Source: Myxococcales bacterium (GTDB lineage: Bacteria; Myxococcota_A; Polyangia; Haliangiales; Haliangiaceae). From it: DNA of 64,000 nt. Below the pieces are notes generated by a model. That model searched no databases and had not been told where the DNA came from. It saw nothing but the letters and a program-made list of their open reading frames with translations. The number at the start of each line of letters is the position of its first letter. Position 1 is the stretch's first letter. Positions 49,096-57,144 of this stretch are shown here, in pieces. The position numbers and the translations under genes were made by a program. The stretch covers positions 1 to 64,000 of the forward strand of contig JAQBQF010000146.1 in the NCBI GenBank assembly GCA_028287115.1. Direction: 5' to 3'.

Positions 49096-50004
49096 ATGCA
49101 GACGGCGTGGGGGTACGCCGTCTCGCAGCTCGACGGCAGTCCTCTGTTCTACGAGTCCTGGGGTGAGCGAGGCGCGAAGGCGCCGGTGCTCTTGTGCGAT
49201 GGCATCGGATGCGATGGCTACGTCTGGCGCTACCTGCGCGCAGACCTAGCCGATCGGTTCGGACTGCACCCTCATTATCGTGGACACGGACGAACGGCGC
49301 CGCCGCGTGACCCGCAGCGCGTGACCATCGAGGATCTCGCAGACGACGTCGCGTGCGTCCTCGACGATGCGCTCGTCGACCGAGCGGTGCTGATCGGACA
49401 TTCGATGGGTGTCCAGGTCGCGCTCGAAGCGTATCGCCGTCACCCCGACCGGGTCTCGGGCCTCGTGCTCGTCTGCGGCGCTCCGTCGCATCCACTAAGG
49501 ACGTTCCGCGGCTCGGCGACACTTGAAGAACTGCTCCCGACGATCCAGAAATGGATCCTACGCGTGCCCAACGTCATTAATAGAGTGACCCGGCTGCTGC
49601 TGCCGACGCGCCTCTCGTACGAGGTCGCGACGCGGCTCGAAGTCAGGCGCGAGCTCGTCGAGCCAAGTGACTTTATGCCGTACCTCGAGGGAATGGCGCG
49701 CATCGACTCGCGGTTGTTCGTGGCGATGCTGTCCGCTGCAGGCTCCCACTCCGCCGATGATCTGTTGCCGGCGATCAAGATCCCGACGCTCGTCGTCGCT
49801 GGAGAGCGCGACGGCTTCACGCCTCCCGATCGAAGTCGCGAGATGGCAGCGGCGATTCCAGAGGCCGAGCTGCTCGAAATCCCCGACGCATCGCACACGG
49901 CGCCGATCGAGCAACCCAAGATTGTCGACGAGACCATCCAAAATTTCATCGCTCGACGAATTGATGGGATCATTTCCGGAGTGACGCCGGGGTTACAAAA
50001 ATGA
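49096..50004 (+). CDS. alpha/beta hydrolase
   Basis: A 302-residue alpha/beta-hydrolase with LLCDGIGCDGYVWRYL, the HPHYRGHGRTAPP strand, the nucleophile elbow GHSMGVQ, the acid strand TLVVAGERDGFTP and the catalytic histidine in IPDASHTAPIEQP. The ribosome site is TTAGGAG directly at the RHH gene stop. Closest in shape to haloperoxidase/epoxide-hydrolase-like esterases; substrate unknown. The stop TGA at 50002-50004 lies inside a potential RNA stem. Confidence 0.82.
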   Translation: MQTAWGYAVSQLDGSPLFYESWGERGAKAPVLLCDGIGCDGYVWRYLRADLADRFGLHPHYRGHGRTAPPRDPQRVTIEDLADDVACVLDDALVDRAVLIGHSMGVQVALEAYRRHPDRVSGLVLVCGAPSHPLRTFRGSATLEELLPTIQKWILRVPNVINRVTRLLLPTRLSYEVATRLEVRRELVEPSDFMPYLEGMARIDSRLFVAMLSAAGSHSADDLLPAIKIPTLVVAGERDGFTPPDRSREMAAAIPEAELLEIPDASHTAPIEQPKIVDETIQNFIARRIDGIISGVTPGLQK

Positions 50005-50081
50005 CCGGTCGATCGACATTTCGGCACGGGAGTGAGATGTCGATTTCTCGCTGGTGGGGTAGTTGAACCCCAGTCGGTCAT
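50001..50081 (+). ncRNA. candidate structured RNA, three nested stems
   Basis: ATGACCG (50001-50007) pairs perfectly with CGGTCAT (50075-50081), closing a structure that holds two hairpins. The first is ATCGACAT (50012-50019) with ATGTCGAT (50037-50044), loop 17. The second is TGGGGT (50055-50060) with ACCCCA (50067-50072), loop six. Together they form a three-way junction that includes the hydrolase stop codon. No protein-coding frame is evident between 50005 and 50250. Could be a 3' UTR element, an sRNA or a leader of the 50251 gene. Confidence 0.35.
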
Positions 50082-50119
50082 GCGGTGAAGGATATTCGGA
50101 GATCGCTCCGTTTCGACTG

Positions 50120-50148
50120 TTACTTTCGCAAGGCTTCGCGCTGATATT
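50120..50148 (+). promoter_or_regulatory. possible promoter in the 50005-50250 gap
   Basis: TTACTT (50120-50125) and GATATT (50143-50148) are spaced by 17 bases, a weak sigma-70-like pair in an A/T-richer part of the gap, about 100 bases upstream of ATG 50251. Low confidence. Confidence 0.25.
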
Positions 50149-50250
50149 CATCGCTTTTCCAAAAACGATCAGGCAAGGTCGCGGTCCATCGCAGCGCGTC
50201 CTTCTGGGGGAAAACAAAGGCTCCCGCTGCGAGACCAGGACAAAGAAGAC

Positions 50251-50664
50251 ATGGAAACCGACAAGTCAATGACACGCCCTGTCCTCCGCCGGCCAGACGA
50301 CGACAACGATGGGCTCGTCGCTCTTCCGCCGGTCCAGTTGGTTCGCGCACGCCTCCGGGCTTCCGTGAAGGAATTCGCGATCTCGCAGCCCGGCCGCCGC
50401 GCTGCCGCGCTCGCGGCGGTCTGGATTGCAGCCACTGGTTGTGAGGCAGACCTCAATCATTACGATCCCGAAGAGGCGCTGCGTACCTACCGACTCATCG
50501 AGTCGGAGCTCCGCGCCGAGCTGCGGATTGGCCTTGGCCGTGCGATCACGAACGAGCCGCACGCTGCCACGCGCAACACGATGATCAGCATGCTCGAGCA
50601 TCTCGAAGAGCTCGAAGCCGCTGCCGTCGCGCCGCGCCCGGCACGCCGCCGCCGCCGCCGGTAA
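50251..50664 (+). CDS. small hypothetical protein with poly-Arg tail
   Basis: A 137-residue basic protein. The start METDKSMTRPVLRRP is variable (ATG 50269 also possible). The central helical region (LVRARLRASVKEFAISQPGRRAAALAAVWIAATGCEAD) is followed by a second helix (EEALRTYRLIESELRAELRIGLGRAI), then HLEELEAAAVAPRPARRRRRR with six arginines encoded by CGC repeats. It may bind nucleic acid or polyanions. An intrinsic terminator follows 49 bases later. Confidence 0.5.
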   Translation: METDKSMTRPVLRRPDDDNDGLVALPPVQLVRARLRASVKEFAISQPGRRAAALAAVWIAATGCEADLNHYDPEEALRTYRLIESELRAELRIGLGRAITNEPHAATRNTMISMLEHLEELEAAAVAPRPARRRRRR

Positions 50665-50712
50665 TTATCCGCCCGCAGGCGGGCAGGGAACATTCAGCTG
50701 TAACCGCGAAGG

Positions 50713-50738
50713 AGCCCGGCATCGTGCTGGGCTTTTTT
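50713..50738 (+). terminator. intrinsic terminator after the 50251 gene
   Basis: AGCCCGGC (50713-50720) and GCTGGGCT (50726-50733) form an eight-pair stem with one G-T pair and a five-base loop, followed by TTTTTT (50733-50738). A second hairpin, GTGTCCC-TTC-GGGACAC (50754-50770), follows without a T run and lies downstream of the convergent nrdJ stop. Confidence 0.85.
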
Positions 50739-50949
50739 CGTTCTACCGTTGCCGTGTCCCTTCGGGACACCGACCGCTTTAAGACCCAATGAGGGAACGC
50801 GCGTTCGGCGCTTCCTCAAGGGTTTCGGCGTGGCCGGTGTCCGCCGACATCCGGACGCGTGAATCCGGCTCTCGGACGAGCGCGTGGTCAAGCTCGTGTA
50901 ATTGCGTCGTCGAGAAACGGTCTCGGGATTGCTGCAGCGCGCAGCAATG

Positions 50950-53202
50950 TCATCCGCAGACCGACCAACCACAGTGCCGGCACAATCGGCACTGCGTCTG
51001 AATCACAAGCACCGAACCGCACTCCGGGCAGCCCGGCGGAGCGGCGACGACCGCGGCACGAGCACCGGTGACGAGCACCTGGCCCTCGCGGCTACCGTCC
51101 CGGTACACGGTGATTCCCTTGCAACCGAGCTCGTACGCCAGTTGGTACGCAGCTTTCACGTCGGCGGCGGTCGCGTCTCGACGGAGATTGATGGTCTTGC
51201 TGACCGCCGCGTGGACGTACCGCTGGAAAGCGGCCTGCATCCGGACGTGGGTTTGGACATCGACTTCGTGCGCGGTCGGGAACCGGCGCTGGATATCCGC
51301 GGGAACGGCGCTGTCGCCGCGGACGCCGCCGTGCTCGGCGACCCGCGCGAACAGCTCGGGAGATCCAAAGCCGCGCTCGCCGGCGATCCGCTGAAACATC
51401 GGATTGACCTCCGTGAGCTCGGCACCGTCGAGGACATTGCGGCGATACGCGAGCGCGTACAGCGGCTCGATGCCGCTCGCGCATCCGGCGATGATGCTGA
51501 TCGTCCCGGTGGGAGCGATCGTGGTCGTGGTGGCATTCCGCAGGGGCCGGCCCGCCTCGGCAGTCGCTTCCCAACGCGAGCCGCGCCACGCCGGAAATGG
51601 CCCGCGCCGCTCGGCAAGAGCGCGGGACGCAGCGAGCGACTCGGTCTCGAGGAAGTCAGCGACCCGCTCTGCGAGCTGCAAGGCCGCGTCGCTGTCGTAA
51701 GCGATCTCGAGCGCCGCGAGGGCGTCGGCCCAGCCCATGATGCCGAGTCCGATCTTACGGGTCGCTTTGGTCGCGCGCTCGATCTCGACGAGTGGGTACC
51801 GGTTGGCGTCGATGACATCGTCGAGGAAGCGCACCGCGTCGGCGATTGCAGTCCGGAGGCGCTGCCAGTCGAGATCGCCGCCGGCCACGAAGCGCCCGAC
51901 ATCGATCGATCCGAGCGTGCACGACTCGAACGGCAAGAGTGGCTGCTCGCCGCAGTTATGGACGAGCAGGCCGTTCGCGAAGAAGTGGCTGGTGGTGGGC
52001 TCGGTGAGATCGAAGACGGCCTCCTCGCCTTCGCGGACGATCGACGCGACGGCGGTCCAGTCTACGAGGTCGGCGAGCCGATCGCGGGAGACATCGAGCG
52101 TGCCTGTGCGGATGCAGCGGATGCGATCGCCGCGCGTGAGCTCGGCGGCAGCCACATCGCCGCGATCGGTGGCGACCCGGTGCTCCGCTGTAAGTCGCAG
52201 CTCGAGTCCATCGCGGGTCTTCAGCCGATAGATCGTTCGCGTGCCGGTCGCGATCACCTGCGAAACGCGCCGGAACACGAGCGTGGATCCTTCGAGCGTC
52301 GCGATGTGGGGCTGGGTGCCGACGAGCTCGCGGATGGGTACGGCGCCGCGGTCTTCGGTCCACACGAGGCTGTCCCCGGTGACGCATGGGTTGGTCGCTT
52401 CGATCGCACCGAGCTGGGGGGTCGGCTGGAGCTGATTGATGCGATCGATGAACACCATGCCGGGATCGCCGACGGCCCAAGCGGCATTGGCGATCGCGTC
52501 GAGCACTTTGCGCGCGTCGAGCTCGCCCGAGACGGCGCCGGTGCGCGGATTGACGAGCGGGTACGTGGTGCCCGCGGCGACGGCGGCCATGAAGCTGTCG
52601 GTGATCGCGACCGACAGGTTGAAGTTGCGCATCCGGGTAGGGTCGAGCTTGATCGCGATGAACTCGAGGATGTCCGGGTGGTCGACGCGCAGCATGCCCA
52701 TGTTGGCACCGCGACGAGTGCCGCCCTGCTTGATGGCCTCGGTCGCCACATCAAACACCTGCATGAGCGACACGGGACCGGACGCAGTGCCCCCCGTCGA
52801 CGACACGAGATCCCCAGCGGGACGGAGGCGCGAGAACGAGAAGCCGGTGCCACCGCCTGTTTTCTGGATCTCCGCGGCCCAGCGCACGGCTTCGAAGACG
52901 CCGGTAGTCGAGTCTTCGACCGGCACGACGAAACATGCCGCGAGCTGGCCGAGTGGTCGGCCCGCATTCATGAGAGTCGGCGAGTTCGGCAGGAACTCGA
53001 GGGAAGCCATCATCCGCTCGAATCGAGCCCGCGCGGTCGCGACCTCGTCGGCGGTGTAACCGAGCCGCATCTCGACAGCGGAGACGTGCGCAGCGACCCG
53101 CCGAAACAATTGTTCCGGCGTCTCGACGACCACTCCGTCCTCGCGCGCGAGATAGCGAGCGCGAAGAACTTGGAGCGCATTATCGGTGAGCGTCGCCGCC
53201 AC
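50950..53202 (-). CDS. nrdJ: class II (adenosylcobalamin) ribonucleotide reductase with mini-intein
   Basis: A 750-residue precursor. Minus its intein it is a NrdJ of ~606 residues. N-terminal SPTLMNAG and LAACFVVPVEDS supply the first redox cysteine (C90). The radical site is NP-CGEQPL with thiyl cysteine C417, and the second redox cysteine is C428. The 11-residue spacing of C417 and C428 matches C408 and C419 of the Lactobacillus enzyme. The phosphate-binding APTGTISIIAG loop is intact. The C-terminal tail is Cys-rich (CPECG...CRLCRHCGWSVC), a zinc-ribbon or redox tail. It makes deoxynucleotides without oxygen. Residues 273-416 are an intein. A divergent gene overlaps its start. Confidence 0.93.
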   Translation of the reverse strand: MAATLTDNALQVLRARYLAREDGVVVETPEQLFRRVAAHVSAVEMRLGYTADEVATARARFERMMASLEFLPNSPTLMNAGRPLGQLAACFVVPVEDSTTGVFEAVRWAAEIQKTGGGTGFSFSRLRPAGDLVSSTGGTASGPVSLMQVFDVATEAIKQGGTRRGANMGMLRVDHPDILEFIAIKLDPTRMRNFNLSVAITDSFMAAVAAGTTYPLVNPRTGAVSGELDARKVLDAIANAAWAVGDPGMVFIDRINQLQPTPQLGAIEATNPCVTGDSLVWTEDRGAVPIRELVGTQPHIATLEGSTLVFRRVSQVIATGTRTIYRLKTRDGLELRLTAEHRVATDRGDVAAAELTRGDRIRCIRTGTLDVSRDRLADLVDWTAVASIVREGEEAVFDLTEPTTSHFFANGLLVHNCGEQPLLPFESCTLGSIDVGRFVAGGDLDWQRLRTAIADAVRFLDDVIDANRYPLVEIERATKATRKIGLGIMGWADALAALEIAYDSDAALQLAERVADFLETESLAASRALAERRGPFPAWRGSRWEATAEAGRPLRNATTTTIAPTGTISIIAGCASGIEPLYALAYRRNVLDGAELTEVNPMFQRIAGERGFGSPELFARVAEHGGVRGDSAVPADIQRRFPTAHEVDVQTHVRMQAAFQRYVHAAVSKTINLRRDATAADVKAAYQLAYELGCKGITVYRDGSREGQVLVTGARAAVVAAPPGCPECGSVLVIQTQCRLCRHCGWSVCG
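51955..52386 (-). other. mini-intein inside NrdJ (144 residues, no endonuclease)
   Basis: Residues 273-416 of the nrdJ product interrupt the conserved NP-CGEQPL motif. It begins with Cys (CVTGDSLVWT, block A), has the TAEHRVAT block (block B, TxxH), and ends SHFFANGLLVHN (blocks F and G) directly before Cys417, the +1 residue. All splicing residues are present: Cys1, Thr/His of block B, penultimate His and terminal Asn. There is no LAGLIDADG or HNH domain, so it is a mini-intein that cannot home by itself. Splicing should leave a native NPCGEQPL motif in which the +1 cysteine becomes the radical cysteine. Confidence 0.93.
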
Positions 53203-53907
53203 GTTCGCACCGTACGCTCCGTCGCCCAGGCACGCAACCGCCCGAAAGGTCGCGTCGCGATCCTGCTCTTGGCGCTGCTTGCTGTCCTGATCGTGCTAGC
53301 GGCGCGCGCGGATGCGGCACCGTCCGATGACGAGATGGACGAGCCGATCGAGCTCGCACCCGTGACAACAGGCGAGCTCCAGCCGCCGGCGCCCGTGCCC
53401 GTGCCCGTGCTGATTCCCGTGTCGGAAGCCGAGCTGCGTCGCGTCTTGGCGACCGCGCCGCCGATCTCTGCGGTCGTCGCGGCCGCCTACCGCACGGCAG
53501 GTCTCGATCGCGATCCCACGCCGAGCTGGAACGTGCGAGCTCGGCTCGCAGGGCTCATCCCGATGTTCGGCGCGCGCGTGGGCAACAATTCGTCCTGGCG
53601 AGACGTCCCAGATCCGACGATCGGACACGTTCTCGTCTACGACGTCCGCGCCACCTGGCGACTCGAACGCCTGCTGTTCGAGCCCAACGAGCTGAGGATC
53701 GCGGCGATCGCGACGAGCCGCCACCGCGAACGCCGCCGGCTCGCGGCCGACACGATCCACGCGTATTACGGGTGGCTACGAGCGCAGGCGGCGGTCGCTC
53801 GCGAGCCGCGGTGGACGCTCCGTGTCCAAGAGGTCACAGCGGAGCTCGACGCACTCACCGATGGGTGGTTTTCTGAGGCGCTCGCCAAGCGTCCAGAACA
53901 TCAGTGA
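53170..53907 (+). CDS. exported protein of a conserved myxobacterial-type family
   Basis: About 245 residues, with no ATG or GTG near the 5' end. TTG 53170 is the best candidate, giving a basic n-region, then VAILLLALLAVLIVLAARADA as signal. It overlaps the 5' end of nrdJ by 33 bases on the opposite strand. The mature protein has a Pro-rich stretch (ELQPPAPVPVPVLIPVSEAELRRVL), a helix PPISAVVAAAYRTAGLDRD, then ARLAGLIPMFGARVGNN and ATWRLERLLFEPNELRIAAIA. The WRLERLLFEPNEL pattern looks like a conserved periplasmic family of the deltaproteobacteria. Function unknown. Confidence 0.5.
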   Translation: MERIIGERRRHVRTVRSVAQARNRPKGRVAILLLALLAVLIVLAARADAAPSDDEMDEPIELAPVTTGELQPPAPVPVPVLIPVSEAELRRVLATAPPISAVVAAAYRTAGLDRDPTPSWNVRARLAGLIPMFGARVGNNSSWRDVPDPTIGHVLVYDVRATWRLERLLFEPNELRIAAIATSRHRERRRLAADTIHAYYGWLRAQAAVAREPRWTLRVQEVTAELDALTDGWFSEALAKRPEHQ

Positions 53908-54009
53908 TTCCGAACGACGCAGTGCGTCCGGTTTGCGGACACTACCCGAGCGCCCACCCAAAGCCTCCTCGGGAAAACTTGCCACTGCCCCGCCTGGGTT
54001 GCCAAGCTT

Positions 54010-54405
54010 ATGCGGGTGAGTAGTCGATCCGAGCGAGAACATCAGCGCTTCGCGCACGAGGCCGAAGTGACGTTTCACTTCGGCAAGAAGAAGATCGCGG
54101 GCCGCACCCACAATCTGTCCCGCGGTGGTCTATGCGCCGATCTTGCCGACGCGATTCCGATGGGCGTCACGGTCGATGTCGACATCGTGCTCGTGTTCGA
54201 TGACGACATGCAGTCCGAGGCCCTGCGGATTCCCGGGCGTGTCGTGTGGTGCACGCCACTCGACGAAGCGCACCAGATCGGACTGTCGTTCCTTCCGCTC
54301 GATGCAGAGCGGACCAAGTACCTCGCGCTGTTCCTCGGCTACCTCGACAACACGAAAAAAGAATCGGCTCCGCGCAACCAATCGATCGACGACCGGTTCC
54401 GGTAA
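54010..54405 (+). CDS. PilZ-domain protein
   Basis: A 131-residue PilZ protein. The c-di-GMP-binding elements are RSEREHQRF (RxxxR-like, residues ~6-13) and NLSRGGL (D/NxSxxG, residues 35-41), followed by the strands VDIVLVFDDDM, IPGRVVWCTPLDEAHQIGLSF. The C-terminal tail is basic and disordered (NTKKESAPRNQS). A single-domain PilZ protein probably relays c-di-GMP to motility or polysaccharide export. Confidence 0.85.
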   Translation: MRVSSRSEREHQRFAHEAEVTFHFGKKKIAGRTHNLSRGGLCADLADAIPMGVTVDVDIVLVFDDDMQSEALRIPGRVVWCTPLDEAHQIGLSFLPLDAERTKYLALFLGYLDNTKKESAPRNQSIDDRFR

Positions 54406-54580
54406 CGTGCCTCGTCGTGCTGTTCTTCAACATGTTTCCATCGACGTCGTAGAACACCAGCGGTCCACGGAGGTGGCGGTGCGCCTCGAGCACTGCGTTC
54501 ACCTCGTCGCCGACTGGGATCTCGCGCGGCTTGCCTGACTTCGGCGTCCCGACGAGACCACTCACGACGTTCTGCTTCAC
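54403..54580 (-). pseudogene. tyrosine recombinase (integrase) fragment
   Basis: A 59-residue open segment on the minus strand reads VVSGLVGTPKSGKPREIPVGDE, then VLEAHRHLRGPLVFYDVDGNML. This is the mid-catalytic-domain segment of phage-type tyrosine recombinases (TPKSGKxREIP strand pair and HRHLRGPLVF). The N-terminal core-binding domain and the catalytic Arg/His/Tyr boxes are absent, and the frame then runs into the PilZ gene. It is a remnant of a mobile element, not a functional integrase. Confidence 0.7.
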
Positions 54581-54612
54581 CGTGGCGTTGCATTGCGCCT
54601 CCGCGGGAATAT

Positions 54613-55011
54613 GTGAACACTCTTCCGGTGATTCGGCACGTCGTATTCATCGTGTTCGTCGCCGCGTGTTCGTCGCCGTCCGTCAATCACAGCGGCCAGA
54701 CTGAACCTCGTATCAAGGAGTCCGTTCTTGGCGTCGGGGACGTCGTCCGGATCGTCGTCTGGCAACAGAAGGAGCTCGAGACCGAGGCAACGATCCGACC
54801 CGATGGCATGATCACGATGCCGCTCGTCGGAGATGTCAAGGCGGCTGGACTGACGAGGTGCGCACTCGAAGAGAAGATCAAGTCGGACCTCGCCGGCTTC
54901 ACGGGCAAGACCGACGTCATCGTCATGATCCGCAAGTGGGCCGACCCATCGCTTCACGATCAAAGGTTCGATGAGAAGTCGTGGTGCGGCACCGAACCAC
55001 CATCACTCTGA
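54613..55011 (+). pseudogene. truncated polysaccharide-export (Wza-type) lipoprotein
   Basis: 132 residues: signal with lipobox (VVFIVFVAACSS) and the Poly_export domain (LGVGDVVRIVVWQQKELE, TIRPDGMITMPLVGDVKAAG, LEEKIKSDLAGF). In Wza and relatives this is followed by SLBB domains and an alpha-barrel. Here the frame ends after DVIVMIRKWAD with a non-homologous tail. A C-terminal truncation is likely, probably by the same rearrangement that left the integrase fragment next to it. Confidence 0.6.
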
Positions 55012-55259
55012 GCTCGCTGCTCGTTCGGCAGGCCACCGTTGTCACTCCATCGCGACGAGCCGCGACGCCGACCCATCCCAATCGAGCCACCATCGCAAGC
55101 TCCACGACACGACGACTGATCGCGCTCCGACGAAACGCGCGCCAGCCAGGTTCTCGTCGATCGAGCCGCCGATGTACCAAGCGTTCTTGTATCGCGATGC
55201 ACTACAGTGGACATTCTAGCATGCGCTCCCGAGAGATTTTCGATGGGCTCCGAAAGCGG

Positions 55260-55526
55260 ACTGGAATGCTTCGCATGCGCCACAGCGACGACATCAATCG
55301 CGTCGTCCACGACAACGTAGACGACTCTGTACGGGAACCGCTTCACCTTGGCGGAACGGATATCGGGCTCATAAAGGAGCGCGAAACGCAGCGGGGACGC
55401 TTCGATTTCACGGAGCGCGACATCAACTGCCGCGATGAAACGAACACCGCGCCCCGGATGGTCCTTCTCGCAGTAGCGAAAGTCGGCGGCGAACTCGCGC
55501 GCGGCTGCTGGTCGGAACCGATCACT
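55260..55526 (-). pseudogene. frameshifted RelE/ParE-type toxin
   Basis: Read in the frame opening at 55526, the minus strand encodes AAAREFAADFRYCEKDHPGRG, then VRFIAAVDVALREIEASP and RSAKVKRFPYRVVYVVVDDA, then VVAVAHAKH. That is the ParE/RelE signature (HPGRGVRF; VKRFPYRVVY; VVAVAH). No start codon exists in this frame. The natural start, GTG overlapping the antitoxin stop, is one frame off, with the shift falling in a CGCGCG run. The native stop is also lost, so the frame runs on to 54960. Toxin gene therefore broken. Confidence 0.65.
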
Positions 55527-55740
55527 TCAACAGGTCGCGCTTGATCTCGTCCCACGCAATTCCGGGCGCACCGCTCCGCGCTTCCCCAGCGCGCTTCTCG
55601 ATCTCGTCCTCGTCGTCGATCGAAATTCCCGGCGGCGGCTCGAGGCTATCGAGAAGCTTGGCAGCGAGTTCCTCCCGCTCGTCTTCGGGAAGACGCATCG
55701 CTTCCTCGAGAAGTTTGGCGGCGGTCTCCATACCCAACAA
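55522..55740 (-). CDS. addiction-module antitoxin (TIGR02574/RHH-like)
   Basis: A 72-residue protein: METAAKLLEEAMRLPEDEREELAAKLLDSLEP and the C-terminal EIEKRAGEARSG...WDEIKRDLLK match the small putative addiction-module component family (CHP02574) that pairs with ParE/RelE toxins. It is intact. Its stop overlaps the remnant toxin gene start (GTGA), the normal geometry of such operons. Confidence 0.8.
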   Translation of the reverse strand: MLGMETAAKLLEEAMRLPEDEREELAAKLLDSLEPPPGISIDDEDEIEKRAGEARSGAPGIAWDEIKRDLLK

Positions 55741-55774
55741 CTTACCGCGAGTTCATTGCGGTCGCTACGTTGAA

Positions 55775-56641
55775 CTACGGCGCCGCATACTTCGCACGAG
55801 CGCACTCCAGCTCGTCGATGACCATCGCCGCCAACTCCGATGGCTCGATGACCTTTGCGTGGGGGCCCCGCTGAAGAATCCAGGAGACAACCGGCGTCAG
55901 GTTCTGCAGGTGAAGCTGAGCCGCCTGCGTCCTTCGGCAACGCGAGCAAGTTCCTGCGCGGGGTGCCAGACGCGACCGGCGACTAGCTCAGCCTTCTCGG
56001 CCGAGAACTCGACGACGACGCGCCGTGCGTTCGTAGGATCGCCGACGTGGACGCCGAAGCGCCGTGGAGCATGTCGTCGATCTTGAAATCGGCAGGGATC
56101 TCGAACGTGCGCTTGCGCAGGTGCTCGGCCTCGACGAAGCGCTCGACCGGGAAGACGCCGAGGCCTCGGCGCCAGTCGTGTAGATCGGCCGAAGCATAGC
56201 CCTCGCCCACACGGGCGCCGACGACGTACAGGCCTGCCGATGCATCAGGATCACGAACGGCGCGCGATCGCCGCTGCGCGCACGACTGCGCGAGTCCTTG
56301 TACGAGAACCTCACGATCTTGCGCGACAGGATGCCGGCCTGCAGCGCGTCGATCCGATCTTCTTTGCCGTCGTACGCCTTCGTTCCGCCATCCGGGACAT
56401 ATGCGAAGTGCTGACCGAGTGCACCGTGCTCTTTGCGCTCGCTCGCATTCATATCTGCTCGAACTTCGCGAGCACGGTCGTCGCGTCCTCGTGGAATCGC
56501 GTAAGTGCGCGAGCCGAAACGCGATTCTCGACGCGGCGTCGCGCGATCTTCGGACGAGATCACGAGCCCGCTCGCTGCGAGGAATAGAGCGCCCTTCATC
56601 GCGAGCGCGGCCTTGAACGCGACGCCGTGGTTGGCCCACGC
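55775..56641 (-). pseudogene. WYL-domain transcription regulator, multiply frameshifted
   Basis: Pieces of one WYL-type regulator are spread over all three minus frames. In order they read: FAYVPDGGTKAYDGKEDRID with ILSRKIVRFSYKD (start of the WYL domain), then GLYVVGARVGEGYASADLHD with FPVERFVEAEHLRKRTFEIP, then VVEFSAEKAELVAGRVWHPAQ, then LTPVVSWILQRGPHAKVIEP with ELAAMVIDELECARAKYAAP and a TAG at 55775. The order and spacing are those of a normal WYL C-terminus, so at least four indels or a poor assembly are needed. No single intact frame. Confidence 0.6.
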
Positions 56642-57015
56642 TTCCGAGCTGGCCGAAGAAATATGGACCGAGGTCCGGTTGGGCGCGGCGCGTTCTTTGT
56701 CCGTTTCAAGACGCGGCCGGTTTGCGTTGGAGAGTAGCGGCGAACGAAAGCGCGCGCGTCGTGTAGAGAATCCGGATAAGGAACAAGTGCACCACTCTCG
56801 TCGTACACGCTCTGAAATCGAAAGCCGTGCTTGTAGAGAAACTCCACCTTCCGCCACTGCTCCTCGTGACCCTTGCTTGGCGCCTTGAATTTTCGATTCA
56901 TGACGACGGCGAGTGATCCGCACGTCGGGCACTTCCGTTGAACGGAATCGCTCGCGCTACGCCTGAAACAGCGTCTGCACGAAAAGCAGGCGAATGGGTG
57001 GAGGAACTGGGCCAT
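56596..57015 (-). CDS. Cys-rich zinc-ribbon-like hypothetical protein
   Basis: A 139-residue protein starting MAQFLHPFACFSCRRCFRR, with a second cysteine pair KCPTCGSLAVVM, so a zinc ribbon is likely. A conserved-looking region follows: GHEEQWRKVEFLYKHGFRFQSVYDESGALVPYPDSL...ARAFVRRYSP. The last ~45 residues are basic and overlap the WYL remnant, so the true end may be shorter. It probably preceded the WYL gene in one transcript. Confidence 0.5.
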   Translation of the reverse strand: MAQFLHPFACFSCRRCFRRSASDSVQRKCPTCGSLAVVMNRKFKAPSKGHEEQWRKVEFLYKHGFRFQSVYDESGALVPYPDSLHDARAFVRRYSPTQTGRVLKRTKNAPRPTGPRSIFLRPARKRGPTTASRSRPRSR

Positions 57016-57144
57016 TCGAGCTCAACCCTACCGGCCTTCACCACGGTAAGTCACCTCGCGCTTCATGATCGGACTTGGCACGCCTTGGTCTTCGTTATCG
57101 GGCACCGCCGCATGAACGCAACCGCAGCGGTCGCGATCTCACCA

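Noticed and set aside
50641..50684. Terminator at the GCCCG-CAGG-CGGGC stem
   Set aside because: Stem is not followed by a T tract; the T-tailed stem at 50713-50738 is the better terminator.
50902..53170. Long plus-strand frame over nrdJ
   Set aside because: Antisense to a well-supported gene; only its last ~240 codons, beyond the nrdJ start, look like a real protein.
53203..53260. Cobalamin riboswitch upstream of the B12-dependent reductase
   Set aside because: No room: the divergent gene begins within the nrdJ 5' end and no B12-box-like sequence is seen.
57060..57100. Sigma-54 promoter (TGGCACG at ~57076)
   Set aside because: The matching TTGC -12 element is missing at the right distance and no gene starts downstream.
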